37,703 nucleotides of DNA, taken from Clostridiales bacterium (lineage in GTDB: Bacteria > Bacillota > Clostridia > Oscillospirales > Oscillospiraceae). Shown piece after piece: positions 13,803 to 22,162 of this stretch (its first letter is position 1; every line of letters begins with the position of its first letter). The stretch spans positions 1 through 37,703 of the forward strand of contig JALFAD010000007.1 of NCBI GenBank assembly GCA_022772525.1, given 5' to 3'. The notes beneath the pieces are model-generated. The model was not told where the DNA came from and did no database searches. It saw only the letters and a program-made list of their open reading frames with translations. A program made the translations under genes and the position numbers.

Positions 13803-15072
13803 GCCGGAGGTTTACCTGGAAAAACTCTCCGCCTTTTCCCGCATTCTTCGGATGGAGGGTCTGAGCGTCAGCCCCAAGGAAACCGAGGATGCCAGCCGCC
13901 TGCTGATTACCCTGGGCCTTGACGACAGACGGCGGGTGAAAACCGCCCTGCGGACGGTCTACGCCAAATCCCGGGAGGAGCAGATTTCCTTTGACCGGGC
14001 CTTCGACGGCTTTTTCATCTCTGAGGAGGCCATGCGCCGTCAGGCCAAGGAGCAGATGGAGCGGGAGAAGGAGCTGCAGCAGCACCGGCAGGAGGCGGAG
14101 GAGGAGTTGCAGCTGAACGGCAAGCCCATGGACTTGGATGAAAGGCAGCGGGAGACCTACGCCGCCATGCCGGAGGAAGCCCGGGAGCGGCTGCGCAGCT
14201 TTATGGACAAGTACCGGGGCACCGCCGAGCGGAATCCCCAGCTTTACAGCGAGTTCATTCACTCCGTCTTTGCCAAGACCCTGATGGAGCAGCAGATGCT
14301 GCTGGAAAACGCGGGGCTGGGCGGGCAGGAGCTGGATCCGGAAATCGGCATTCTCTACCGGGATATCTCTGAGTTTAAGGACACGGAAATCCCCAAGGCC
14401 ATCGAGCTGATTCAGGCCGTGGCCCGGCAGATTAACGGGGAACTCTCCGCCCGCCGCCGGACCGGGGGACACACGGGGAAGCTGGATTTCCGCAAGACCA
14501 TCCGCAAGGGGCTGGAAACCGGCGGCAGCTTTTACCACCTGCGATATAAAAAGAAGCGGGCACACCGCAAGCATCTGGTGCTGCTGTGCGACGTGTCCGG
14601 TTCTATGGTGCAGTTTTCGGAGTTCGCCCTGCGGTTTATCCAGAGCCTGAATCAGGTATCCGACAATTCCCGCACCTTTCTGTTTTCCGAAACCGTCACG
14701 GAAGCGGACGCCTTCCAGCTTCAGAACATGGATTTGTTCCGCTCCTTCGTCCGGGATTCCGGCATCTACGGCAAGGGCACGGACTTGGGCACGGCGCTGG
14801 AATTCCTGTGCACCCGCAAGCCCGCCGTGCTCAATTCCGCTACCACCCTGCTGATTTTGTCGGACACCAAGACCATCGACCAGCCCCGGGCGTTGCGGGC
14901 ATTGACTGAGGCCAGGCGGCTTTCCGGGCGGGTGCTGTTTCTGAACCCCATTCCGGAGGGAAAGTGGCAGTACCTGCGCAGCGTTCAGAGCGTGGCGGCG
15001 GTGTGCCCCATGGTATCCTGCAGCACCCTGCGGGAGCTGGCAGCCGCCTGTAGGAAGCTGACAGTGGGTTAA
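13795..15072 (+). CDS. CoxE-like von Willebrand factor A (VWA) protein
   Basis: 425 residues from ATG 13795, inside the last codons of the MoxR gene. The N-terminal ~200 residues are helical, with a charged coiled-coil-like segment (about 79-110). The C-terminal VWA domain has a full MIDAS: DVSGS (266-270), Thr329 in GKGTDLG, and Asp357 in LSDTKT. CoxE-type proteins are the partners of MoxR/CoxD ATPases in metallocentre or complex maturation. No ribosome site of its own is obvious, as expected for coupled translation. A terminator follows at 15124, so it is not part of the hydrogenase transcript. Confidence 0.88.
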   Translation: MGEPEVYLEKLSAFSRILRMEGLSVSPKETEDASRLLITLGLDDRRRVKTALRTVYAKSREEQISFDRAFDGFFISEEAMRRQAKEQMEREKELQQHRQEAEEELQLNGKPMDLDERQRETYAAMPEEARERLRSFMDKYRGTAERNPQLYSEFIHSVFAKTLMEQQMLLENAGLGGQELDPEIGILYRDISEFKDTEIPKAIELIQAVARQINGELSARRRTGGHTGKLDFRKTIRKGLETGGSFYHLRYKKKRAHRKHLVLLCDVSGSMVQFSEFALRFIQSLNQVSDNSRTFLFSETVTEADAFQLQNMDLFRSFVRDSGIYGKGTDLGTALEFLCTRKPAVLNSATTLLILSDTKTIDQPRALRALTEARRLSGRVLFLNPIPEGKWQYLRSVQSVAAVCPMVSCSTLRELAAACRKLTVG

Positions 15073-15123
15073 CGTGCGAAAGGTTAGCGAAGGCTTACTT
15101 GACTTTCGATATTTTTGTAGCAG

Positions 15124-15150
15124 AAGAACCGCATTTATGCGGTTCTTTTC
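15124..15150 (+). terminator. Terminator after the CoxE-like gene
   Basis: AAGAACCGCA (15124-15133) pairs with TGCGGTTCTT (15138-15147) around TTTA, followed by TTC. Confidence 0.85.
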
Positions 15151-15207
15151 TTGATTTTCTATGGAAATCGTACAAATTTTTCTGTCGAATTCTGGAAGAT
15201 ACATTCA

Positions 15208-15236
15208 TGGAAAGTGACCGCCAGCTTTGCTATAAT
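15208..15236 (+). promoter_or_regulatory. hydCBA promoter: Promoter of the hydrogenase operon
   Basis: TGGAAA (15208-15213), 17 bases, TATAAT (15231-15236) with TGC directly before it (extended -10). The ~55-base leader has a small hairpin ACTTATC/GATAAGT (15258-15264 with 15270-15276) just before the AAGGAGG ribosome site. No Rex-type operator was seen. Confidence 0.7.
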
Positions 15237-15296
15237 AAACTTGGTTATCCGAAAAGCACTTATCATCGGGATAAGTATAAGGAGGTAAAACATACT

Positions 15297-15773
15297 ATGC
15301 TGGATGCATCCTACTACCGCAAAACGGACGAGATCATTTCCCGTTACGTGCGGGATGCCAGATCCCTGATCCCTATTATGCAGGATATTCAGGCGGAATA
15401 CCGCTACCTGCCGGCGGAGCTTTTAAGCTACGTTGCCAAGCAGATCGGGATCACCGAGGCGAAGGCCTACTCCGTGGCCACCTTCTATGAAAACTTCTCC
15501 TTTGAAGCAAAGGGCAAGTACGTCATCAAGGTCTGCGACGGCACCGCCTGCCATGTTCGTCACTCCACCCCGGTTCTGGAGGCGCTGTGGAAGGAACTGG
15601 GCCTGAGCAAGAAGAAACACACCACTGACGATATGCTCTTTACGGTTGAAACGGTGTCCTGCCTGGGTGCCTGCGGTCTGGCTCCGACCATGATGGTCAA
15701 CGACCAGGTGCATCCGTCCATGACCCCGGAGAAGGCATTGGCACTCATCGAGGAATTGAGGGGGAAAGGCTAA
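15297..15773 (+). CDS. hydC: NADH-dependent [FeFe]-hydrogenase gamma subunit HydC (NuoE-like, 2Fe-2S)
   Basis: 158 residues from ATG 15297, with the strong AAGGAGG ribosome site at 15279-15285. This is the thioredoxin-like NuoE fold, with the four [2Fe-2S] ligands Cys80 and Cys85 (VCDGTAC) and Cys122 and Cys126 (SCLGAC). In the HydABC complex it relays electrons at the flavin subunit. Its stop overlaps the next start as TAATG, so it is coupled to HydB. Order C-B-A with tight spacing is typical of the cytoplasmic trimeric, often electron-bifurcating, hydrogenases. An upstream in-frame extension exists but has no ribosome site. Confidence 0.93.
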   Translation: MLDASYYRKTDEIISRYVRDARSLIPIMQDIQAEYRYLPAELLSYVAKQIGITEAKAYSVATFYENFSFEAKGKYVIKVCDGTACHVRHSTPVLEALWKELGLSKKKHTTDDMLFTVETVSCLGACGLAPTMMVNDQVHPSMTPEKALALIEELRGKG

Positions 15774-17662
15774 TGATTAAGACTGCTGAAGAACTGGCGC
15801 AGGCCCAGAAAAATGCCTGCGAGGAGATCAAGCAATATGATTGCCGGATTCTGGTCTGTTCCGGCACCGGCTGTATCGCCACCGGCTCCCACAAGATTCA
15901 CGAAATTTTCTCCGATCTGGTCAAGGAGACCCCGGGCGTAGAGTTGGTGTTCTCTCCCTGCGGCGGGCATCACGACGAGAAGTCCGTGGGTGTCAAGAAG
16001 ACCGGCTGTCAGGGCTTCTGTGAGCTGGGCCCACTGGTCCGTATCCAGAAGGGTGACAAGGTCATCCAGTATGTGAAGGTTCAGCCCGACGACTGCAAGG
16101 AAATTCTGGAAAAGAGCGTCATCGGCGATGAAATCATCGAGCGGCTGCTCTACAAGAAGGGCGACAAGGCCTACGTCCAGCCCGACGAGATTCCCTTCAT
16201 CGCCAAGCAGACGAGAATTGTTCTGGAAAACTGCGGCAAGTTCGATGCCGAGTCTCTGGATGAGTATCTGGCTGCCGGCGGCTTTGCGGCGCTGAAGAAG
16301 GCTATGTTTGAAATGACCCGGGATCAGGTCATTGATGAAGTGGACAAGTCCGGCCTCCGGGGCCGCGGCGGCGGCGGCTTCCCCACCGGCAAGAAGTGGA
16401 AGCAGGTGGCCCGTCAGAAGGAAACCGTGCGCTATGTGGTCTGCAACGGCGACGAGGGAGACCCCGGCGCGTTCATGGATGGCTCCGTCATGGAAGGCGA
16501 CCCCTTCAAGCTGATTGAAGGCATGATGATCGCCGGCTACGCCGTCCGTGCGGAAAACGGTTACATCTACGTCCGTGCCGAGTACCCCATGTCCGTTGCC
16601 CGTTTGAAGAACGCCATCGCCCTTCTGGAGGAGCGGGGCCTTCTGGGCGACAACATCCTCGGCAGCGACTTCTCTTTCCATATGCACATCAACAAGGGCG
16701 CAGGCGCATTCGTCTGCGGCGAAGGCTCCGCGCTGACCGCCTCCATCGAAGGCAACCGCGGTATGCCCAGAACCAAGCCCCCCAGAACCGTGGAGAAGGG
16801 CCTGTGGGAAAAGCCTACCGTTTTGAATAACGTGGAAACCTACGCCAACGTGCCCAAGATCATTCTGCAGGGCGCGGACTGGTTTAAGTCCATCGGCACG
16901 CCCGGCAGCCCCGGCTGCAAAACCTTCTCCCTCACCGGCGCCATTGAGAACACCGGCCTCATTGAAGTGCCTATGGGCTCCACCCTGCGGCAGATCATCT
17001 TCGACATCGGCGGCGGCCTGAAAAACGGCGCGGAATTTAAGGCTGTCCAGATTGGCGGCCCCTCCGGCGGCTGCCTGACGGAGGCCCATCTGGACGTGCC
17101 TCTGGATTTCGACTCCGTGAAGAAGTACAACGCCATCATCGGCTCCGGCGGCATGGTGGTCATGGGCCAGGACACCTGCATGGTGGAGGTCGCCCGGTTC
17201 TTCATGAGCTTCACCCAGCGGGAATCCTGCGGCAAGTGCACCCCCTGCCGGGAGGGCACCAAGCGGATGCTGGAGATTCTGGAGCGCATCGTAAATGGTC
17301 AAGGCAAGCTGGAGGATCTGGACACTCTGGAAGAACTGGCAAAGATGATTCAGACCATGGCTCTGTGCGGTCTGGGCAAGTCCGCCCCGCTGCCCGTGCT
17401 GTCCACGCTGGCTACCTTCCGGGACGAGTACGTCGAGCACATCGTGGACAAGAAGTGCCGGGCCAAGCAGTGCACCGCCCTGCGCCGCTATGTCATCAAT
17501 CCCGCGTTCTGTAAGGGCTGCTCCAAGTGCGCCCGGAACTGTCCCGTCAACGCCATCTCCGGCGTGGTCAAGAAGCCCTACACCATCGATTCCAACAAGT
17601 GCATCAAGTGCGGCGCCTGTAAGGAGAACTGCGCCTTCGATGCCATCTATGTGGAAGCATAA
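15773..17662 (+). CDS. hydB: NADH-dependent [FeFe]-hydrogenase beta subunit HydB (NuoF-like, FMN)
   Basis: 629 residues. Domains in order: N-terminal thioredoxin-like [2Fe-2S] domain (Cys29, Cys34, Cys79, Cys83). The FMN/NADH domain follows, with LRGRGGGGFPTGKKW (195-209), CNGDEGDPGAF (224-234) and GEGSALTASIEGNRG (316-330). The NuoF [4Fe-4S] site has Cys486, Cys489, Cys492 and Cys532. A C-terminal 2[4Fe-4S] ferredoxin has Cys580/583/586/590 and Cys610/613/616/620. It binds NAD(H) and FMN and, in characterised HydABC enzymes, is where electrons from H2 are split between NAD+ and ferredoxin. It starts within the HydC stop and is followed 12 bases later by HydA. Full length with all cofactor sites intact. 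Confidence 0.95.
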   Translation: MIKTAEELAQAQKNACEEIKQYDCRILVCSGTGCIATGSHKIHEIFSDLVKETPGVELVFSPCGGHHDEKSVGVKKTGCQGFCELGPLVRIQKGDKVIQYVKVQPDDCKEILEKSVIGDEIIERLLYKKGDKAYVQPDEIPFIAKQTRIVLENCGKFDAESLDEYLAAGGFAALKKAMFEMTRDQVIDEVDKSGLRGRGGGGFPTGKKWKQVARQKETVRYVVCNGDEGDPGAFMDGSVMEGDPFKLIEGMMIAGYAVRAENGYIYVRAEYPMSVARLKNAIALLEERGLLGDNILGSDFSFHMHINKGAGAFVCGEGSALTASIEGNRGMPRTKPPRTVEKGLWEKPTVLNNVETYANVPKIILQGADWFKSIGTPGSPGCKTFSLTGAIENTGLIEVPMGSTLRQIIFDIGGGLKNGAEFKAVQIGGPSGGCLTEAHLDVPLDFDSVKKYNAIIGSGGMVVMGQDTCMVEVARFFMSFTQRESCGKCTPCREGTKRMLEILERIVNGQGKLEDLDTLEELAKMIQTMALCGLGKSAPLPVLSTLATFRDEYVEHIVDKKCRAKQCTALRRYVINPAFCKGCSKCARNCPVNAISGVVKKPYTIDSNKCIKCGACKENCAFDAIYVEA

Positions 17663-17674
17663 GGAGGGGAAACC

Positions 17675-19369
17675 ATGGGAACTATCACAATTAACGGTAA
17701 AAAGTACGAATTTACCAATGAAAAAAATGTCCTGACCATCATCCGCAACGCGGGTATCGAGGTCCCCACCCTGTGCTACCAGCCCGAGCTTTCTGTGTTC
17801 GGCGCCTGCCGCCTGTGTACGGTGGAGGACGACCGGGGCCGCTGCTTTGCCTCCTGCTCCGAGGAGCCCCGAGACGGCATGGTGATCTATACCCACACCG
17901 AGCGCCTGCGCAAGCACCGCAAGCTGATCGTGGAGCTGCTGCTGGCAGCCCACTGCCGGGACTGCACCACCTGCGACAAGCACGGCAAGTGCAAGCTGCA
18001 GCAACTGGCCTATCAGATGGGCATCAATCAGGTCCGCTTCGAGAACCACCGGGAAGAACAGCCTGTGGACTTCTCCTCTCCCTCCATCGTCCGGGATCCC
18101 AACAAGTGCGTCCTGTGCGGCAACTGTGTCCGGGCCTGCTCTGAGCTGCAGGGCATCGGCGTGCTGGGCTTTGCCCACCGGGGTACCGATGCCATCGTGA
18201 CCCCTGCCTTCAACCGGCTCATGGGTGACACCAACTGTGTCGGCTGCGGCCAGTGCCGCGTGGTCTGCCCCACCGGCGCGCTGACCATTCATCACAACAT
18301 GACCGAGGTCTGGCAGGCGCTGGGCGATAAGAACACCCGTGTGGTTGCCCAGATCGCCCCCGCCGTCCGTGTCGCCGTGGGTGAAGCCTTTGGCCTGCCC
18401 AAGGGCGAGAACTCCATGGGCAAGATCGTAGCCGCCCTGCACCGCATGGGCTTCGACGAAGTCTTTGATACCACCTACACCGCAGACCTGACCATCATGG
18501 AAGAGTCTGCCGAGTTCCTGGACCGGGTGGCAAACGGCGGCACCCTGCCGCTGCTGACCTCCTGCTGCCCCGCATGGGTCAAGTTTGTGGAAAATGAGTA
18601 TCCCGAATTCAAGCCCAACGTCTCCACCTGCCGTTCTCCCCAGGGTATGTTCTCCGCTGTGCTGAAGGAGTATTACCGGGATGAGAAGAACGCCCAGGGC
18701 AAGAAGACCGTGGTGGTTTCCATCATGCCCTGTACCGCCAAGAAGATGGAAGCCAAGCGGGAAGATTACCACACCTACGGCGAGCAGGACACCGACGTGG
18801 TACTGACCACCAAGGAGCTTATCCGCATGATCGATGCCCATGGCATTAACTTTGAGACCCTGCCCAGCGAAGCCTGCGATATGCCCTTCGGCATCGGTTC
18901 CGGCGGCGGTGTGATCTTCGGCACCACCGGCGGCGTTACCGAGGCGGTTCTGCGCCGTCTGACCGAGGGCCATGATGCTGCCGCGCTGGATGCCATCGCC
19001 GAGTGCGGCGTCCGCGGTAAGGAGGGAATTCGGGAATTCGTTGTTCCCTACAACGGGATTGATGTCAGCATCTGCGTGGCCTCCGGTCTGGCAAATGCCC
19101 GGAAGGTGCTGGAGTCCGTCAAGTCCGGCGAGAAGAACTACCACTTCATCGAAGTCATGGCCTGCCCCGGCGGCTGTGTCATGGGCGGCGGTCAGCCCAT
19201 CACCGGCACGAAGGCAGCCCGGGTAGAGACCCGCCGTCAGGGCCTGTACAATGCCGATGGCGATATGGCCATCAAGAAGTCCAACGAGAACCCCCTGATG
19301 GACGTGTTCTACAACGGCCCCTTCAAGGACAAGACCCACGAACTGCTGCACACCAGCCACCACGAGTAA
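17675..19369 (+). CDS. hydA: [FeFe]-hydrogenase catalytic subunit HydA (group A)
   Basis: 564 residues, ATG 17675 with AAGGAGGGG. N-terminal [2Fe-2S] domain (Cys34, 45, 48, 61), His-ligated [4Fe-4S] site (His93, Cys97, Cys100, Cys106), 2[4Fe-4S] ferredoxin (Cys145/148/151/198 and Cys188/191/194/155), then the H-cluster domain. H-cluster motifs are complete: TSCCPAW (Cys297 proton-transfer residue, Cys298 ligand), MPCTAKKMEA (Cys353), and MACPGGCVMGGGQP (Cys497, Cys501). It catalyses H2 oxidation or formation. Group A trimeric type (A3) is inferred from HydBC. It lacks the extra C-terminal [2Fe-2S] domain present in some HydA proteins. HydE/F/G maturases are not in the window. A strong terminator follows. 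Confidence 0.96.
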   Translation: MGTITINGKKYEFTNEKNVLTIIRNAGIEVPTLCYQPELSVFGACRLCTVEDDRGRCFASCSEEPRDGMVIYTHTERLRKHRKLIVELLLAAHCRDCTTCDKHGKCKLQQLAYQMGINQVRFENHREEQPVDFSSPSIVRDPNKCVLCGNCVRACSELQGIGVLGFAHRGTDAIVTPAFNRLMGDTNCVGCGQCRVVCPTGALTIHHNMTEVWQALGDKNTRVVAQIAPAVRVAVGEAFGLPKGENSMGKIVAALHRMGFDEVFDTTYTADLTIMEESAEFLDRVANGGTLPLLTSCCPAWVKFVENEYPEFKPNVSTCRSPQGMFSAVLKEYYRDEKNAQGKKTVVVSIMPCTAKKMEAKREDYHTYGEQDTDVVLTTKELIRMIDAHGINFETLPSEACDMPFGIGSGGGVIFGTTGGVTEAVLRRLTEGHDAAALDAIAECGVRGKEGIREFVVPYNGIDVSICVASGLANARKVLESVKSGEKNYHFIEVMACPGGCVMGGGQPITGTKAARVETRRQGLYNADGDMAIKKSNENPLMDVFYNGPFKDKTHELLHTSHHE

Positions 19370-19382
19370 TTCCATACCCACT

Positions 19383-19417
19383 GCGGCCCCGCGAAAAAAC
19401 GCGGGGCCGCTTCTTTG
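19383..19417 (+). terminator. Terminator of the hydrogenase operon
   Basis: GCGGCCCCGCG (19383-19393) pairs with CGCGGGGCCGC (19400-19410) around six A, followed by TTCTTTG. Confidence 0.9.
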
Positions 19418-19419
19418 TG

Positions 19420-19448
19420 TTGACATTTGGACGGAAAAGGGATATGGT
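19420..19448 (+). promoter_or_regulatory. Promoter upstream of the unrecognised gene at 19649
   Basis: TTGACA (19420-19425), 17 bases, TATGGT (19443-19448). It lies right after the hydrogenase terminator and about 200 bases before the next gene, with a MITE-like repeat in between. Confidence 0.55.
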
Positions 19449-19454
19449 AGAGAA

Positions 19455-19609
19455 AAAGCCTTCCCCTTTGGGGAAGGTGGCCGAGCGTAGCGAGGTCGGA
19501 AGAGGCTGCGGTACCATTTCGCCGGAAACACACGATAGTCGGAGATGATTCCACCCTCTTCAGTCAAAAATCATAGATTTTTGCCAGCTTCCCCAAAGGG
19601 GAAGCCTTT
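19455..19609. mobile_element. MITE-like repeat in the leader of gene 19649
   Basis: Long inverted ends: left, AAAGCC then TTCCCCTTTGGGGAAGGTGGC (from 19455); right, GCCAGCTTCCCC through GGGGAAGCCTTTG (to about 19610). Both arms are themselves palindromic (CTTCCCC/GGGGAAG). An inner GAGCGTAGCGAGGTCGG segment is a familiar part of such repeats in gut Firmicutes, from memory. Non-coding, about 155 bp. Confidence 0.75.
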
Positions 19610-19648
19610 GACGATCTACGCTTTGCGGAATAATCATTGGGAGAAAAT

Positions 19649-20578
19649 ATGATGAACGAACTGATGCCGCCCCGGTTTTGGACACTGGGCCTGCCCGCCG
19701 TCCATACGAACGACGGCTTTTGGATGTCCCGGAAATCCATCGCGGACATCCTGCTGGAAAAGAATATCCGGACCTTCCCCAATGACCGGGGTGAAATCCG
19801 GGAGTGCGGGCTGTTTTTTGACGACTGGTACCTTTACGCTATTGAGGAGGCCGGCTGGGTGTACTCTCTGGTAAAGCTCCGGGAGCAGGAGCACGACAAG
19901 GAGGAGGGCCGCATCGGCGACGGGGATACCCCCGGAGTCACGGTGAGCTTCATTTCCTTCCGGCCGGAAATTCTGATCCAGTGCCTTGCGGAGCCGACCA
20001 TGGAAAACCGCCGGGCTATGAACCGGGAGATCAACCGGGTGGTATCCCTCCGGGGCCAGCGCCATCACCCGGCGCTGAAACGTTACTTTGGAAAGACGAA
20101 GTCTCAGGGGGCCTACCTAATTGCCGAAGAATATGTACGAAAAATTGCTTCTCTGGCGGAAAACAGCAGGGTTCCCACGCCGGATGCCTACAGAAAGGCA
20201 AAGAAAGGCAGCTGTCTACCGGCGTTCATTGAAAAAAACAATGCCGCAGCCGGATACACCGTCTGCGACCACAAATCTATTTTCATTCAGGATGCGGAGC
20301 GCCTGAACCCCTTTGAAAAGCTGGCGATTCTGGCAACACATACCGCCGACGTGTCCTTCCCCAGCTTCGCGGCGGAGGTGCAGTACCATGCCTGCTTCCT
20401 CACGGCCCCGGCACGGATTCCCATTCCTTTTCTGGGCCATTCCATCTATGACAGCGCCATCCGGGCGGATATGACCATCGACGACTGCGAGCTGGAAGGC
20501 CCGGCACCCTTCCACAATCTGAACAGCCGCTGGGTGCGCTGTCAGGCCCAATGCCACCCGGAATATGCCAAGCTCTGA
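19649..20578 (+). CDS. Hypothetical cytoplasmic protein, family not recognised
   Basis: 309 residues from ATG 19649 (GGGAGA ribosome site; ATG 19652 also fits). No signal peptide, membrane helix or nucleotide-binding loop is seen. Recognisable features are an acidic stretch (REQEHDKEEGRIGDGD, about 79-94), basic patches (RGQRHHPALKRYFGKTKSQ; DAYRKAKKG) and scattered Cys and His. FFDDWYLYAIEEAGW and LNPFEKLAILATHTADVSF look like buried core helices or strands. Codon use resembles the neighbours, so it is probably a real chromosomal gene. It stands alone between the hydrogenase operon and a convergent antiporter, with its own promoter. I cannot assign a function. Confidence 0.8.
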   Translation: MMNELMPPRFWTLGLPAVHTNDGFWMSRKSIADILLEKNIRTFPNDRGEIRECGLFFDDWYLYAIEEAGWVYSLVKLREQEHDKEEGRIGDGDTPGVTVSFISFRPEILIQCLAEPTMENRRAMNREINRVVSLRGQRHHPALKRYFGKTKSQGAYLIAEEYVRKIASLAENSRVPTPDAYRKAKKGSCLPAFIEKNNAAAGYTVCDHKSIFIQDAERLNPFEKLAILATHTADVSFPSFAAEVQYHACFLTAPARIPIPFLGHSIYDSAIRADMTIDDCELEGPAPFHNLNSRWVRCQAQCHPEYAKL

Positions 20579-20594
20579 GAATCCGGAGGAAATC

Positions 20595-20672
20595 ATGTCA
20601 ATTCATTCCAGCTTCTTAACAATCCGCCGCAAATGGACGAATATACGCCTGCCCCGGTCGGGGCAGGCGTGA
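20595..20672 (+). CDS. Possible 25-residue ORF overlapping the terminator
   Basis: ATG 20595 follows a strong CCGGAGGAAATC ribosome site 16 bases after the previous stop. The product starts MSIHSSFLTIRRKWTNIRL and its last nine codons are in the terminator stem. It may be a small basic peptide, or the surviving start of a gene whose remainder was lost. Coding is uncertain. Confidence 0.3.
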   Translation: MSIHSSFLTIRRKWTNIRLPRSGQA

Positions 20673-20678
20673 ATTTTA
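20645..20678. terminator. Bidirectional terminator between convergent genes
   Basis: ACGCCTGCCCC (20645-20655) pairs with GGGGCAGGCGT (20660-20670) around GGTC, followed by AATTTTA on the plus strand. The minus-strand antiporter gene ends at 20676, so it serves both sides; the minus-strand T-run is weak. Confidence 0.75.
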
Positions 20679-21950
20679 CGCTTGCGGTTTGTTTTCCTGC
20701 CGGGCGCTGGTGCGGCCTTCGGGCTTGATTTCGCCCACAGCCAGCAGAGAACGCTTGGTCAGCGCGGGGCCAACCAGCTCGTACACCAGAACGCTGAACA
20801 GCACCACATTCCGGGCCAGCGCACCATCGGGCAGAGACGCGGCGGTGATTGCCATGCCCAGCGCCACGCCGGCCTGAGGCAGCAGCGTGATGCCCAGATG
20901 GTCGGTGATCGTTTTGGGCTGACCGGTGAGACGGCAGCTCCAGGAGGCGCCGAAGTATTTACCGGCGCTGCGGGCGATGATGTACAGAATGCCCACCAGC
21001 AGCGTTACGGGCTGCGCCAGCACGTTCAGATCCAGCTCCGCGCCGGAAATCACGAAGAACAGCACATTCAGGGGCGTGGTCCAGCCGTCGATACGGCCCA
21101 TGAGTTCCTCGGAGGTGGGGCAGATGTTGCAGAAAATGGTGCCGGTCATCATGCACACCAGAAGTAATGAGAAGCCGCAGTGGATACCGCCCACGTCAAA
21201 CTCGATCATGCTCAGACCAACGGTCAGCATGACGAAGGCCACGGAAATGCTCATACGCTTGGAGCGGGAGTGGAAGAACTGCTCCACCCAGTTGAGGAGC
21301 CAGCCCATAGCCGCGCCCAGCCCCAGAGACAGAATGACCTCCACGATGGGCTCCACCACCACGGCGACCACGTTGACGTGACCGGAGGACAGGGCGGTGG
21401 CGATGCCGAAGGAGACGCTGAACAGCACCAGACCCACGGCGTCGTCAATGGCGACCACCAGCATCAGCAAGCGGGTCAGGGGGCCGTCGGCCTTGTACTG
21501 CCGAATGACCATCAGGGTGGCGGCGGGGGCCGTTGCGGAGGCGATGGCGCCCAGCGTGATGGCGCAGGAGATGGAGATCAGGCTGGGGAACAGCAGATGC
21601 AGCACGATCAGGGTAACGTCCACGAACACTGCGGCAATGACGGCCTGCAAAATACCGATGGTGATGGCCTTTGCGCCGGTGGCCTTCAGCTGGCTCAGGC
21701 GGAACTCATTGCCCATGGCGAAGGCGATAAAGCCCAGCGCGGTCTGGGTAATGATCTTCATGCCGTTCACCTGTTCGGCGGTATTGAAGCCCAGACCGGG
21801 TATCTTCAGCGCGCCGATGCAGAAGGGGCCGAGAAGCAGGCCGGCAACCAGATAAGCGGTGACGGCGGGGAGCTTGACCAGCTTGGTCACACGGGAAAGC
21901 ATCAAACCGCCGACCAGAGCGACGGCAAGAGAAATCAGAGAAATTTCCAC
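20676..21950 (-). CDS. Cation:proton antiporter (CPA family, Kef/NhaP-like)
   Basis: 424 residues using GTG 21948-21950, which lies 8 bases after GAGG; an in-frame TTG two codons earlier is too close to that site. The protein is almost entirely membrane helices. The CPA core is visible: GAIASATAPAATLMV (about 134-148) and the ion-binding pair Asp169-Asp170 in AIDDAVG. A paired Asp is typical of electrogenic Na+/H+ antiporters. No C-terminal TrkA-N regulatory domain is present, so it is shorter than full Kef proteins. It probably exchanges Na+ or K+ for H+ at the cytoplasmic membrane; ion specificity is unknown. It is monocistronic with its own promoter. Confidence 0.85.
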   Translation of the reverse strand: MEISLISLAVALVGGLMLSRVTKLVKLPAVTAYLVAGLLLGPFCIGALKIPGLGFNTAEQVNGMKIITQTALGFIAFAMGNEFRLSQLKATGAKAITIGILQAVIAAVFVDVTLIVLHLLFPSLISISCAITLGAIASATAPAATLMVIRQYKADGPLTRLLMLVVAIDDAVGLVLFSVSFGIATALSSGHVNVVAVVVEPIVEVILSLGLGAAMGWLLNWVEQFFHSRSKRMSISVAFVMLTVGLSMIEFDVGGIHCGFSLLLVCMMTGTIFCNICPTSEELMGRIDGWTTPLNVLFFVISGAELDLNVLAQPVTLLVGILYIIARSAGKYFGASWSCRLTGQPKTITDHLGITLLPQAGVALGMAITAASLPDGALARNVVLFSVLVYELVGPALTKRSLLAVGEIKPEGRTSARQENKPQA

Positions 21951-21999
21951 GTTCAAAACCTCGTTTCTTTCCGATAATCCTTACTTTTGAAGCGAGCTT

Positions 22000-22028
22000 A
22001 TCATAGCACCGATGGTTGCCGCTGGCAA
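22000..22028 (-). promoter_or_regulatory. Promoter of the antiporter gene
   Basis: Minus strand: TTGCCA (22028-22023), 17 bases, TATGAT (22005-22000). Confidence 0.65.
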
Positions 22029-22116
22029 GACGCATTCCCGCCAAAGATTTCCGGAATGGGGCGGATTCTTTGTGCATTTCGGCGGTATTCAAGGATTGAT
22101 TTTGAACATATTTAAC

Positions 22117-22162
22117 AAATAGCAGGGGCGGGTCACTGACCCGCCCCTATGGGGTGCTATTT
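22117..22162 (-). terminator. Long hairpin at the stop codon of the M56 gene
   Basis: Inner stem GGGGCGGGTCA/TGACCCGCCCC (22125-22135 with 22137-22147) with an outer pair AAATAGCA/TGCTATTT (22117-22124 with 22155-22162). The outer arm includes the M56 stop codon. On the minus strand the 3' arm ends in TGCTATTTGTT, a moderate U-tract. Confidence 0.7.

Noticed and set aside
15770..19567. 1265-codon open frame on the minus strand antisense to hydCBA
   Set aside because: It is the mirror of strongly codon-biased, GC-rich hydrogenase genes. The plus-strand proteins carry complete cofactor motifs; the antisense product is low-complexity Gly/His/Ala/Leu sequence.
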